Assembly: GCA_002428325.1 (NCBI GenBank)
Contig: DIVR01000038.1
Coordinates: 1 to 51,110 of the forward strand
Direction of reading: 5' to 3'
DNA length: 51,110 bases
From: a bacterium UBP4_UBA6127
Lineage (GTDB): Bacteria; UBP4; UBA4092
The notes under the pieces: model-generated
Told to the model about the DNA's origin: nothing
Databases searched by the model: none
The model's input: the letters and a program-made list of their open reading frames with translations, nothing else
Position numbers and translations under genes: made by a program
Part shown: positions 1 to 8,468 of the stretch, piece after piece
Layout of the letters: each line of letters starts with the position of its first letter
Position numbering within the stretch: the stretch's first letter is position 1

Positions 1-882
1 ATCATGAGTTGGCATGGAGGATATTACCGGGATGAGAAATATATGTTTCCCAGTTTTGCGGTGGATCCGGAGACATTCTTTGATGTCTTTACTGAAGCCA
101 CTATCTCCCAGGAACAGTTATTGCGGTTTCAAAGGGAAAAATCAGCCTGTATTGTCGGCCGGAAATTGGCAGAACAATTCGACTGGAAACTGGGAGACCA
201 GGTAACTCTCCCCAGCAAGATTTTCCCGGTTGACATGGATTTTACCATTCGGGGGATTTATGTCGGGTTGGATGAGACCTGGTTTGTCATGAGGCAGGAT
301 TACTTCAGGGATGTGCAGGGTTTCGAGTGGGTGGGCCTTTATTGGTTGAAAGCCAACCGGCCGGAAAATATTACCGGGATCATCAAACAGGCCGATGCTC
401 TCTTTAAAAATTCCGCTTTCGAGACCAAAACCGAGACAGAAAAACAGTTCAACCTGGAATTCATGAATATGCTGGGCAATATCCGTAAGCTCATTACCAG
501 TATCTCAGTGGTGGTTATTTTTACCATATTACTGGTCTGCGCTACGACCATGAGTATGTCTATCCGGGAGCAAATCAGGGAAATCGCCGTATTAAAAACC
601 CTGGGATTCCAGGAAAAAACCATCTATTTATTGATTCTTTCGGAATCTGTCGCCATCACCCTGCTGGGAGGCGGATTGGGATGTTTTGGAGCCTATTTCT
701 TTTATCGGTCGATTGATATTGCTACTCTGACCCGGAATTTCTTCCCCATTTTTGAGGTGCTCCCTTCCACCCTGGCCAAGGGACTGATGGTCTCTCTCTT
801 GATTGGACTGGTGAGCGCCTGGTTCCCGGCTTATAACGCGGTAAAAATGTCAGTCACTGAAGGGCTTAAGCACATAGGATAA
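1..882 (+). CDS. ABC transporter permease, FtsX/MacB type (5' end cut by window)
   Basis: Inner-membrane permease subunit of an ABC exporter. The reading frame is open to the first base of the window, and the first visible residues (GGYYRDEKYMF, then AVDPETFF) match the middle of the MacB-like periplasmic core, not a protein start, so the N-terminal membrane helix and part of the core lie outside. The periplasmic part runs to about residue 160. Three hydrophobic helices follow (around residues 163-185, 212-235 and 260-280), the FtsX domain, with the typical REQIREIAVLKTLGF stretch between the first two. The next gene starts 3 bases after the stop and codes a second permease, so the pair probably forms a heterodimer. 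The adaptor and ATPase genes follow on the same strand. The substrate cannot be told from sequence. Confidence 0.9.
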   Translation: MMSWHGGYYRDEKYMFPSFAVDPETFFDVFTEATISQEQLLRFQREKSACIVGRKLAEQFDWKLGDQVTLPSKIFPVDMDFTIRGIYVGLDETWFVMRQDYFRDVQGFEWVGLYWLKANRPENITGIIKQADALFKNSAFETKTETEKQFNLEFMNMLGNIRKLITSISVVVIFTILLVCATTMSMSIREQIREIAVLKTLGFQEKTIYLLILSESVAITLLGGGLGCFGAYFFYRSIDIATLTRNFFPIFEVLPSTLAKGLMVSLLIGLVSAWFPAYNAVKMSVTEGLKHIG

Positions 883-885
883 ACC

Positions 886-2055
886 ATGGCAAAAATCCCT
901 CTTAAATATAACCTGAGAAACTTGGTGGTCAGATGGCGAAGCACCCTGATGACAGCTTTGAGTATTGGTCTGGTAGTGGCTGTTTTTATTATTATCATGT
1001 CCCTGGCCAGGGGGCTTAATTCGGCCTTTTTCCAATCGGGTAATCCCCTGAATATCCTGGTGCTTCGAAAGGGGGCCACCGCGGAAATGACCAGCTGGGT
1101 CTCCAAGGAAAATTACCAGATAATCAAGTATTTTCCGGGAATAGAAACGGATTCGGAAGGCCAACCTTTGGCGGCTACCGAATTATTGGTCATAATGAAC
1201 TTGGAAAAACTGGAACCGGGAAATATCTCCAATGTATTGATTCGAGGGGTCTCTCCGGAATCATTCTCCCTCAGGTCCCAAGTCCGGCTGGCAAAAGGCA
1301 CCATCTTTCAGAAGGGACTCCGGCAAGTGATTGTCAGCAAAAGCCTGGCGCTTCGGTTCAGAAATATGAATATCGGGGATACGGTAAAAATCGGGAAAGC
1401 CCGCTGGAAAGTAGTAGGCCAATTTGATGCCGGACAATCAGCTTTTGGTTCTGAGGTATGGGGAGATATTAATGAGATAGGGGATGCCTTTGACCGGACT
1501 GAGTATTCCACCGCCGTTCTCCGGGCCAAAGATGATGACAGCGCCCAAAGATTGATCAAAAGGATCAATGATGAGCCCAGGATGAGCCTCAAAGCCCAGC
1601 TTGAAAAAGATTATTATGCGGAACAGACCAAAACCTCCATGCCGATTCAGGCCTTTGGCTTTTTCTTGGCCATTGTCATGTCTATCGGGGCCGTTTTTGC
1701 GGCTATCAATACCATGTATGCCTCGGTTGCCAACCGAACCCGGGAGATCGGGACCCTCAGAGTCCTTGGGTTTACCCCTTTCAATATACTTTTATCATTT
1801 ATCCTGGAATCCATATTCCTTTCCCTGATCGGGGGAGTCTTGGGATGCCTGTTTTCCCTGCCGATCAATGGGTTGACCACCGGAACGGTTAATTTTGAGA
1901 CCTTCAGTGAAGTGATATTTAATTTCCGGGTTACCCCGGGATTACTCCTGGAAGGCATGATATTTTCTCTGATTATCGGATTTACCGGAGGGCTTATCCC
2001 TGCCTGGTCGGCTTCCAGAAGACCGGTGATTTCCGCTTTAAGGGAATTGGAATAA
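886..2055 (+). CDS. ABC transporter permease, FtsX/MacB type
   Basis: Full-length second permease (389 aa). One N-terminal membrane helix lies at about residues 22-44, followed by a periplasmic MacB-like core (about 45-255) and a C-terminal FtsX domain with three helices (about 260-285, 305-330, 350-375). The cytoplasmic loop NRTREIGTLRVLGFTP is the usual FtsX coupling segment. It starts 3 bases after the first permease and the two are clearly co-transcribed. Paired permeases with a HlyD-like adaptor and a single ATPase are usual for MacAB/Dev-type exporters of lipids, peptides or drugs. The exported compound is unknown. Confidence 0.92.
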   Translation: MAKIPLKYNLRNLVVRWRSTLMTALSIGLVVAVFIIIMSLARGLNSAFFQSGNPLNILVLRKGATAEMTSWVSKENYQIIKYFPGIETDSEGQPLAATELLVIMNLEKLEPGNISNVLIRGVSPESFSLRSQVRLAKGTIFQKGLRQVIVSKSLALRFRNMNIGDTVKIGKARWKVVGQFDAGQSAFGSEVWGDINEIGDAFDRTEYSTAVLRAKDDDSAQRLIKRINDEPRMSLKAQLEKDYYAEQTKTSMPIQAFGFFLAIVMSIGAVFAAINTMYASVANRTREIGTLRVLGFTPFNILLSFILESIFLSLIGGVLGCLFSLPINGLTTGTVNFETFSEVIFNFRVTPGLLLEGMIFSLIIGFTGGLIPAWSASRRPVISALRELE

Positions 2056-2151
2056 ACTATTAAGTGAATCAATTTTACTTGTTTTATACTCTGTTTTTAA
2101 GTATTCTAAATATCCTAAGCGAGATAAAGGCATTTTACTGGAGTTGAATCT

Positions 2152-3510
2152 ATGTCCGAACCTGTAAATTTATCCGATAAAGTCAAAAATCTAGAAATCA
2201 AATCTGATAAAAAAGCCCTGACAGTTTCTCGAAAATCGAAGAAACGATTATGGTGGGGGTTGGCAATCCTGATGATCATCCTGGGCTGGTTCGGGTTCAA
2301 GGCCAGCATGCCCCTGGAAGTAAAGACTATTGCCGCGTTAAAAATAGACCCGCCCCGGGTGGGGCAGGAAATCCTGACCGCCAGCGGGTATGTCATTCCA
2401 AACCATAAGATTGAGCTGGCGCCCAAAATAACCGGCAGAGTTACCTGGATTGGCGTGAATAAAGGGGATTTTGTCCGAAAGGGACAGAAAATCATCCAAT
2501 TGGAAGATATCGAATTTCAGGCTATGGCATCCGAAGCTAAAGCCCGGCTGTCGGCGGCCAGAGAACGGTTGAATGAATTGAAATCCGGTTCAAGGAGTGA
2601 AGAAATCCAGATAGCACTCTCGGCCCGAAAAGAGGCTGAAACCAGCCTTTCCAATAATATGGCCAACTACCGTAGAATCGATAAACTTTTCAAGGAAGGG
2701 GCAGTCTCCCGGGAAACTTATGATAATGCCAGCGCCCAGTTGGAAATCTCCCGGCATGCCCTGAAATCCTCAAAAGAAAATTATGATATGGTCGTCAAAG
2801 GCCCCCGTATTGAGCAAATCCGGCAAGCGGAAGCGGATGTCAGGGCAGCCTCGGCTTCCCTGGCCTATGCCAATAACCAATTGGGGAATACGGTGATCAT
2901 CGCCCCCCAGGATGGTACTATCCTGGAAAAACTGATTGAGCTGGGTGAAATTGTTACCCCGACCAGTTATGGGGGGACTCGGGGCGCCAGAACCGCTTTC
3001 CTGACGATGGCAAACCTGAAAGATATCCAGATTGAAATTGATTTGAATGAAAATGATATTCCCAAAATTCATCTGGGACAGCCAGCGGATGTATCCCTGG
3101 AAGCATATCCTGATAAGAAATATCAGGGGAAAGTGGGGGAGATTGCCCCTGAAGCCAATCGGCAGAAAGCCACTATCCAGGTCAAAATCCAGGTTCTGAA
3201 TCCGGATGGAACTATCCGGCCGGAAATGAATGCGAAAGTATCTTTCCTGAATGATTTGCCTGAAACGGAAACAGGCAGCACCTCCCATATCTATGTCCCG
3301 GCTCAGGCGATTTCTAAAAATACGACCTCAGGTGAAAACTGGGTTTATATCATTGAAAATAAACGGGCAAAGAAAATCATCATCACTCCCGGTAAAGAAA
3401 CCGAAATGGGAGTGGATGTAACAGAGGGATTGAAGGGAAATGAAACAGTGATTTTCTCTCCCCTGGATAAGTTAAAAGAGGGCGTGAAAGTTTCTCCCAT
3501 TAAATCCTGA
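2152..3510 (+). CDS. HlyD/MacA-type periplasmic adaptor protein
   Basis: Membrane-fusion (adaptor) subunit, 452 aa, expected to link the permeases to an outer-membrane exit. A basic cytoplasmic tail is followed by one membrane anchor at about residues 31-50. The first half-lipoyl motif is around residues 96-123 (GRVTWIGVNKGDFVRKGQKI). A long alpha-helical hairpin rich in Ala, Glu and Lys (about 125-240) comes next, then the second half-lipoyl and the beta-barrel (NDIPKIHLGQPADVSLEAY), and a membrane-proximal domain at the C-terminus. A ribosome-binding site CTGGAG sits 8 bases before the ATG. The 96-base gap from the permease gene has no terminator hairpin, so it likely belongs to the same operon. 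Confidence 0.92.
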   Translation: MSEPVNLSDKVKNLEIKSDKKALTVSRKSKKRLWWGLAILMIILGWFGFKASMPLEVKTIAALKIDPPRVGQEILTASGYVIPNHKIELAPKITGRVTWIGVNKGDFVRKGQKIIQLEDIEFQAMASEAKARLSAARERLNELKSGSRSEEIQIALSARKEAETSLSNNMANYRRIDKLFKEGAVSRETYDNASAQLEISRHALKSSKENYDMVVKGPRIEQIRQAEADVRAASASLAYANNQLGNTVIIAPQDGTILEKLIELGEIVTPTSYGGTRGARTAFLTMANLKDIQIEIDLNENDIPKIHLGQPADVSLEAYPDKKYQGKVGEIAPEANRQKATIQVKIQVLNPDGTIRPEMNAKVSFLNDLPETETGSTSHIYVPAQAISKNTTSGENWVYIIENKRAKKIIITPGKETEMGVDVTEGLKGNETVIFSPLDKLKEGVKVSPIKS

Positions 3511-3540
3511 TTCCCAGAGGCTCAATAACAGGTTTAAATT

Positions 3541-4215
3541 ATGAATTCTCTGATTGAATGTATCGACCTTCATAAATATTATGGCCATGACGATATCCAG
3601 GTGACCGCCCTGGATGATATCAATATGGACATCAAAGAAGGTGAATTTGTAGCCCTGATGGGTCCTTCCGGTTCAGGGAAGTCAACCCTTTTACATATTA
3701 TTGCCGGGATTGACAGGCCCTCGAAGGGGATTTGCAAAGTGGCAGGAATCGATATCGCTACCCTCTCGGAAAATGACCTGGCTCAGTGGCGTAATCAATA
3801 TGTGGGTTTTATCTTTCAGACTTTCAACCTGCTGCCGGTCCTGACTGCTTTTGAAAATGTGGAGCTTCCCCTGCTTCTGACCAAATTAACCGCCCGGGAA
3901 CGGGAAGAACATGTAAAAACCGCCCTGGATTTAGTGGAGCTGTCTGACCGTGCCGACCATTATCCCCGGCAACTTTCAGGGGGTCAGGAACAAAGAGTGG
4001 CTATCGCCAGAGCTATCGTAACCGACCCCTCTTTGATTTTGGCAGATGAACCTACCGGGGATTTGGATGCCCATTCCGCTGAAGAGGTTATGAAGGTCTT
4101 GACCCTTCTCAACCAATCCATGAAAAAAACAATTGTCATGGTAACCCATGACCCCCGCTCAGCAAAATATGCCTCCGTTGTCCATCATCTGGATAAAGGG
4201 TTCCTGGTCCCATAA
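3541..4215 (+). CDS. ABC transporter ATP-binding protein, MacB/LolD family
   Basis: ATPase subunit (224 aa) that powers the exporter coded by the three genes before it. Walker A is GPSGSGKS at residues 41-48, the Q-loop follows FIFQTFNLLP, the signature is LSGGQ (followed by E-Q-R), Walker B is LILADEPTGDLD and the switch histidine is in MVTHDP. This length and the motif ADEPTGDLD are typical of the LolD/MacB/FtsE group that works with FtsX-type permeases. The gene starts 30 bases after the adaptor stop. No clear poly-T terminator follows; a palindromic repeat copy begins about 25 bases downstream. Confidence 0.95.
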   Translation: MNSLIECIDLHKYYGHDDIQVTALDDINMDIKEGEFVALMGPSGSGKSTLLHIIAGIDRPSKGICKVAGIDIATLSENDLAQWRNQYVGFIFQTFNLLPVLTAFENVELPLLLTKLTAREREEHVKTALDLVELSDRADHYPRQLSGGQEQRVAIARAIVTDPSLILADEPTGDLDAHSAEEVMKVLTLLNQSMKKTIVMVTHDPRSAKYASVVHHLDKGFLVP

Positions 4216-4228
4216 ATCTATCTTATCC

Positions 4229-4284
4229 CCCTACCCCCAAATCAGCTGGGCATGCCCAGCCACTACTGGCAGATAGGTCCATGA
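4229..4284 (+). repeat. Palindromic repeat copy A
   Basis: A perfect 16-base palindrome, GCTGGGCATGCCCAGC, lies at 4245-4260. It is preceded by a C-rich string (CCCCCTACCCCC) and followed by CACTACTGGCAG and ATAGGTCCATG, the tail shared by other copies in this window. Confidence 0.8.
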
Positions 4285-4470
4285 CAAAGGGTTTACCCTA
4301 ATTCTGCCCCTCTTAGAAACAGAAACCCCTATATCAAAGGAAATGGGGAACTATAAATTCATAAGTTTGTTTACATTTGATGGTATTGTAGCCACCTGAT
4401 GGCTCTATTTCAGATAAAATACCCTTTATTGGCTAAAATTAAAGGAACATCTCTTTTAATTTTCAGTTTT

Positions 4471-4589
4471 GCGACCCACTAGGTCGTTTAGTCTTAACCC
4501 AACCCCCCTTAAATCAGCTGGGCATGCCCAGCCACTACTGACAGATGGGTCCAGGGATAGGATTTATATTCTGAAAAGGGTGAATTTTA
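4471..4589 (+). repeat. Palindromic repeat copy B with accessory dyad (left flank of hsd island)
   Basis: The block contains a dyad at 4471-4487 (GCGACCCACTAGGTCGT), the string TTAGTCTTAACCC plus a C-run, the palindrome GCTGGGCATGCCCAGC at 4517-4532, and a 55-base tail at 4535-4589. That tail differs at only 3 positions from 12910-12964 by my hand alignment. The same order of blocks recurs at 13018-13115 in the same orientation. Confidence 0.8.
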
Positions 4590-4606
4590 GATTTTCAAAT
4601 TATCTT

Positions 4607-4637
4607 GTACCCAATCCTGTTCTTTTCAGTTGGGTAC
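4607..4637. other. Hairpin, possible weak terminator
   Basis: GTACCCAA (4607-4614) and TTGGGTAC (4630-4637) form an 8-bp perfect stem with a 15-base loop, just past the stop of the minus-strand protease gene. There is no strong poly-T tract on either strand, so a terminator role is uncertain. Confidence 0.4.
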
Positions 4638-4687
4638 CATATACTTAAGGAAGGAAAATGAGGGGGGATTCAAAAGCTAATCCAGGA

Positions 4688-5401
4688 TTAATAATTCCAA
4701 TCTTCATGTTTAACTGGTAATCGGTTTAACATTTCCTTATAAAACTTCCATTTAGGCAAGTAAAAATCCATATAAGCTATAAATTTGTCATTATGCCTGC
4801 GTTCCAGTAAATGCATCATTTCATGAACAACAATATATTCCAGACAATCCACTGTTTTTTTAGCTAATTCAAGGTTTATCCAAATCCGACCAGCTTCTCT
4901 GGTACAGGTTCCCCATTTGGTTTTCATTTTTTTGACTCTAAATTCATCCACTTTAACTTTCAGAGTCTTCTCCCATTGGGTAATCATATCAGGAAGAATA
5001 GTTTTCAACTGGGTTCTATACCATTCATCCAGTAAAGCCTGTTTTTGGAGAAGGGTTGAGCCAGGTCTTACATATAGATCAATAGTCCCGTGTTTTAAAT
5101 CAACTCTCGGAGGTCTATCTATCTCAATTATCCTTAATAAATACCGTTTCCCTTTATAATAATGGCTTTCCCGATTCAGGTATTCTCGTGGAGCATCTCG
5201 TTTTTGATTCCGTACTTTTTTCTGCTGTTTTTTTATCCAGCTTAGTTTTGAAATTACATAGATACGAATCATCTCCAAACTCAAATGAGAAGGAGCCGCA
5301 ATCTTAACCCTGCCATTGGGAGGATAGACACTCAGATGGATATGTTTAATATCTTTCTGTTCCACATCAACAATAATATTTCCTAATTGCAATTCTGCCA
5401 T
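4688..5401 (-). CDS. YgjP-like (DUF45/M48-type) zinc metallopeptidase, last gene of the hsd operon
   Basis: Predicted zinc-dependent peptidase of the YgjP/SprT-like group, about 237 aa. The zinc motif is HEMMH in VVHEMMHLLERRHNDKF, with a third conserved His in RRHNDKF. The preceding KTKWGTCT and WINLELAKK segments are also typical of the family. I chose the ATG at 5399-5401, one base after the hsdR stop, because the family normally starts just before this strand (ELQLGNIIVDV). An upstream in-frame ATG at 5461 would overlap hsdR by 59 bases. The position directly after hsdR implies co-transcription; YgjP-like proteases are often seen beside type I R-M genes, but their job there is not settled. 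Known YgjP proteins are cytoplasmic. Confidence 0.85.
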   Translation of the reverse strand: MAELQLGNIIVDVEQKDIKHIHLSVYPPNGRVKIAAPSHLSLEMIRIYVISKLSWIKKQQKKVRNQKRDAPREYLNRESHYYKGKRYLLRIIEIDRPPRVDLKHGTIDLYVRPGSTLLQKQALLDEWYRTQLKTILPDMITQWEKTLKVKVDEFRVKKMKTKWGTCTREAGRIWINLELAKKTVDCLEYIVVHEMMHLLERRHNDKFIAYMDFYLPKWKFYKEMLNRLPVKHEDWNY

Positions 5402-5402
5402 T

Positions 5403-8400
5403 TTAATACTCATGCTGTTCTTTGAGAATGGAGAATATTCTATCCACTTCTTTTCCATCATTCAGGGCTTCAAACAAAAGCCCTTTGATGACTTGTTCTT
5501 TTGCCCTGTTTCCACGCCAATCAGCAGGCCGGTTACTCAAAATGGATTTATGAATCTGTAATGCCAATTGTTCATTTTTACCCAAATTATCATATAAAGC
5601 CTGTTTAGCTGGGGTATTAATGGTAGCCGGGGTTGATTCATCTTTCCCAGCTTTTAATGTCTCAATAAGTTTCGCTATCTTCTTCAAGTATTCTTCATAA
5701 TTGATAGCCTTATTTTTACGTTCCTTGATAATCTCGTCCAGAAGAAAAGATATAGCTTCAAAGAAGGCAGGATTAATCAAATGATCCTGCATGATTTTTC
5801 TTCTGACGTTATTCTCAATGGTTTCAGCAACAGATTCTTTACTTTCTCTGATACCTTTAGGCATTTGATTAATGACATTTGCAATACCGGATTTTACGAT
5901 TAGATCCAATAAAGGAGTTTCATCAAAGCAAGATATCTTCCGAGGGTCCTGGGCTTGAATATAATAATCTATTAAATGCCGCATATCAGCTTCATAAGAT
6001 TTCAGATCCAATGTTTCACCACTGGCAAGCCTTATTTCTTCTCGAAGTTTTAAATAGAAATCCAATTGCTTATTAATCTCAATTATTTCATTCTCGTTAT
6101 AACCAGCTTCTTTTATTTCATCAGCAATATTGGCATAGGCCCGGATTAGATTTGCGATACCTTTATATAGAGCCGTCCGTTGTAGTTCTCTGGATTTAAG
6201 GTCTTCAGGGATTTCTGTATTCCCGCAGAAATACTTGATATATTCAACCGTAGTCTTTGGCTTTTCTACTGGTTCGCATAAGAGAGCTAATTCTTCAATA
6301 GCATTATCCAGCCGTTCTCTTCCCTTTTTTAACCGGTCCTGCAAAAGAATATCGCAGTCCTCAGCTTCAAACTCATCATAATCCAGTTCAGAGGTATAAA
6401 CTGCTACCGCGTTTTCTACTGCTTTAAAGAGGTCTTTATAATCTACGATATACCCAAAAGGTTTATCTTCCCCATCCAACCGGTTGACCCGGCAGATAGC
6501 TTGGAAAAGGTTATGGTCTTGCATGGATTTATCAATATAAAGGTAAGTACAACTGGGGGCATCAAATCCTGTCAGTAGTTTATCCACTACGATCAGGAGT
6601 CTCATCTGTGATGGGCTGTCTATAAATAATTTTTTAGCTTTATCTTCATATTTTTCAGTATTTTCACCATCCAATAGTTTAATATATGTATTATACTTAT
6701 ATTCTTTTTCAGTCTCAGTATTCTCTCCCGTATCTTCAGTTACAATATCCTTGCTAACAGGGTCATAAGAAGTAATAAGGGCACATTTTCCCTTAAGTTC
6801 GGTATTTTGGAATAACTCATAGTATTTGCAGGCTTCATAGATACTATTTGCTACCAGGATAGCATTACCACGTTCGGAACTCAGCCGGGGTTTTACACTA
6901 AAATCGTGGACAATATCACAAACCACTTTACCCATCCGGTCTCTGGAACTAAGGACTTTTTGCATTGTCCCCCATTTCTTACGCAGTTCAGCCTTCTGGA
7001 AATCATTTAATCCTTTGGTTTTTGTTTCAAACCATTCATCAATCTTTTCCGGGGATGTCAGTACCTGATCAATATCCCTGGCTTCATAAACCAAATCTAA
7101 AACGACCTGGTCTTCTACTCCTTCATTGAATTTATAGGTGTGGATATATGTTCCAAATACTTCCAGGCTGGTCTTTTTATCGCTCTTAAGCAAAGGAGTA
7201 CCAGTAAATCCGACAAAAACAGCCTTCGGCAGGAGTGCTTTCATGGTTTTATGCAGTTTCCCGCTTTGAGTCCGATGGCATTCATCCACAAATAGAAATA
7301 ATTCACCTACAGCAGGAGAAGGCTGGCTTTTCAGCTGTTTAATAAACTCACTAAAATCATCTATATCCTGCCGACCGAATTTATGGACCAGGGAACACAG
7401 AAGCCTGGGTTTAGCTTTACCTAACTGCCTCATCAAATCCCTTCCACTTTGGGTTCGGTAAATTGGTTCCCCGGCATCCCTATACACCCGTTCAATCTGT
7501 TTATCTAATTCATCCCGATCCGTAATTATAGCCACTCTGGCATGGGGATTATGTTCTAATATCCAACGGGCCAGATAGACCATCACCAGGCTTTTACCAC
7601 TTCCCTGAGTATGCCAGATAATACCGCCTTCTTTTCGGTGGACATGTTCCTGGGCTGCTTTAACGCCAAAATATTGATGTACCCGGGGAAGTTTTTTAAT
7701 TCCCCCATCAAAAAGAACAAAATCATGCATTAATTCAATAAGTCGGTCTTTCCGGCACATCTTCATCAGGTATTTATCCAGTTTTATCTGGCTGTTATCT
7801 TCTTCATCTTCCTTCCAGCTCAGATAATACTTTTCCGGAGTCCCAATACTTCCATACCGTAAACCTTCGGTATCATTTCCGGCAAAAATAAACTGGATCG
7901 TAGAAAAGAAATCCTCAATAAAATCCGGATGCTGATTGACAATACTTTGCCGGATTCCTTCTCCGATAGACACAATACTTCTCTTTAGTTCCAGTACCCC
8001 GATGGCAATCCCATTTACATATAACACTATATCCGGCCGTTTATCCCGCTTTCCATGTACGGTTACTTCCTCGGCAATCCCAAAATCATTCTTTTTTGGT
8101 TTTTCCCAGTCAATCAGGTGAACTGTTTCATAGTTTTCCCCAATATCAGGCTTTACTTTTATTCCATACCTTAATAACTGGTAAACGTTTTTATTCTTGT
8201 TATAAAGACTTTCCCCATAATTATTGGCAGCTTCTTTTAAACGATAGAGGGCTTTATTAATTAATGTTGCAGAATACCTTCTCCGGTTCAGATATTCCCG
8301 AATCAGCCCCTCTTCCAGGTTCTGATTATCTTCCCGGTCTTCCCAATTCCCCAAGTACTTATATTCCAGTTCATCACAAAATAATGAGATAATCCGGTTC

Positions 8401-8465
8401 TGTGTTTGTCTTTCTCTCTGACCCACTTCATTGAACTCGCCTGTCATTATCCTAGTATTCCCCAT
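5403..8465 (-). CDS. hsdR: Type I restriction enzyme R subunit (HsdR)
   Basis: Motor and nuclease subunit of the type I restriction-modification complex, 1020 aa. The N-terminal nuclease shows the PD-(D/E)XK pattern: RPDIVLYV with Asp at 145 and VLELK at 158-161. The translocase follows with Walker A TQGSGKS (286-292), DECH box at 394-397 (VDECHRTQSG), and the later motifs TGTPLL and QAICRVNR. The length is normal for the family. It starts 3 bases after the hsdS stop, though a second ATG at 8447 is possible; neither has a strong ribosome-binding site, which fits translational coupling. It should cut unmethylated DNA only in complex with HsdM and HsdS. Confidence 0.96.
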   Translation of the reverse strand: MGNTRIMTGEFNEVGQRERQTQNRIISLFCDELEYKYLGNWEDREDNQNLEEGLIREYLNRRRYSATLINKALYRLKEAANNYGESLYNKNKNVYQLLRYGIKVKPDIGENYETVHLIDWEKPKKNDFGIAEEVTVHGKRDKRPDIVLYVNGIAIGVLELKRSIVSIGEGIRQSIVNQHPDFIEDFFSTIQFIFAGNDTEGLRYGSIGTPEKYYLSWKEDEEDNSQIKLDKYLMKMCRKDRLIELMHDFVLFDGGIKKLPRVHQYFGVKAAQEHVHRKEGGIIWHTQGSGKSLVMVYLARWILEHNPHARVAIITDRDELDKQIERVYRDAGEPIYRTQSGRDLMRQLGKAKPRLLCSLVHKFGRQDIDDFSEFIKQLKSQPSPAVGELFLFVDECHRTQSGKLHKTMKALLPKAVFVGFTGTPLLKSDKKTSLEVFGTYIHTYKFNEGVEDQVVLDLVYEARDIDQVLTSPEKIDEWFETKTKGLNDFQKAELRKKWGTMQKVLSSRDRMGKVVCDIVHDFSVKPRLSSERGNAILVANSIYEACKYYELFQNTELKGKCALITSYDPVSKDIVTEDTGENTETEKEYKYNTYIKLLDGENTEKYEDKAKKLFIDSPSQMRLLIVVDKLLTGFDAPSCTYLYIDKSMQDHNLFQAICRVNRLDGEDKPFGYIVDYKDLFKAVENAVAVYTSELDYDEFEAEDCDILLQDRLKKGRERLDNAIEELALLCEPVEKPKTTVEYIKYFCGNTEIPEDLKSRELQRTALYKGIANLIRAYANIADEIKEAGYNENEIIEINKQLDFYLKLREEIRLASGETLDLKSYEADMRHLIDYYIQAQDPRKISCFDETPLLDLIVKSGIANVINQMPKGIRESKESVAETIENNVRRKIMQDHLINPAFFEAISFLLDEIIKERKNKAINYEEYLKKIAKLIETLKAGKDESTPATINTPAKQALYDNLGKNEQLALQIHKSILSNRPADWRGNRAKEQVIKGLLFEALNDGKEVDRIFSILKEQHEY

Positions 8466-8468
8466 TTA

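Larger units (their letters stand above)
4216..4687. other. 472-base non-coding stretch with palindromic repeats
   Basis: No credible gene. It separates two genes pointing at each other (ABC ATPase and YgjP-like protease). It holds two copies of the GCTGGGCATGCCCAGC palindrome (4245-4260 and 4517-4532), a second dyad at 4471-4487, and a hairpin at 4607-4637. Sequence from about 4471 to 4590 is closely related to blocks at 13018-13115 and 12910-12964 on the other side of the restriction-modification operon. Confidence 0.85.

Noticed and set aside
2770..3288. Long minus-strand reading frame (172 codons) inside the adaptor gene
   Set aside because: It is antisense to a clear HlyD-like gene and shows no domain or start signal.
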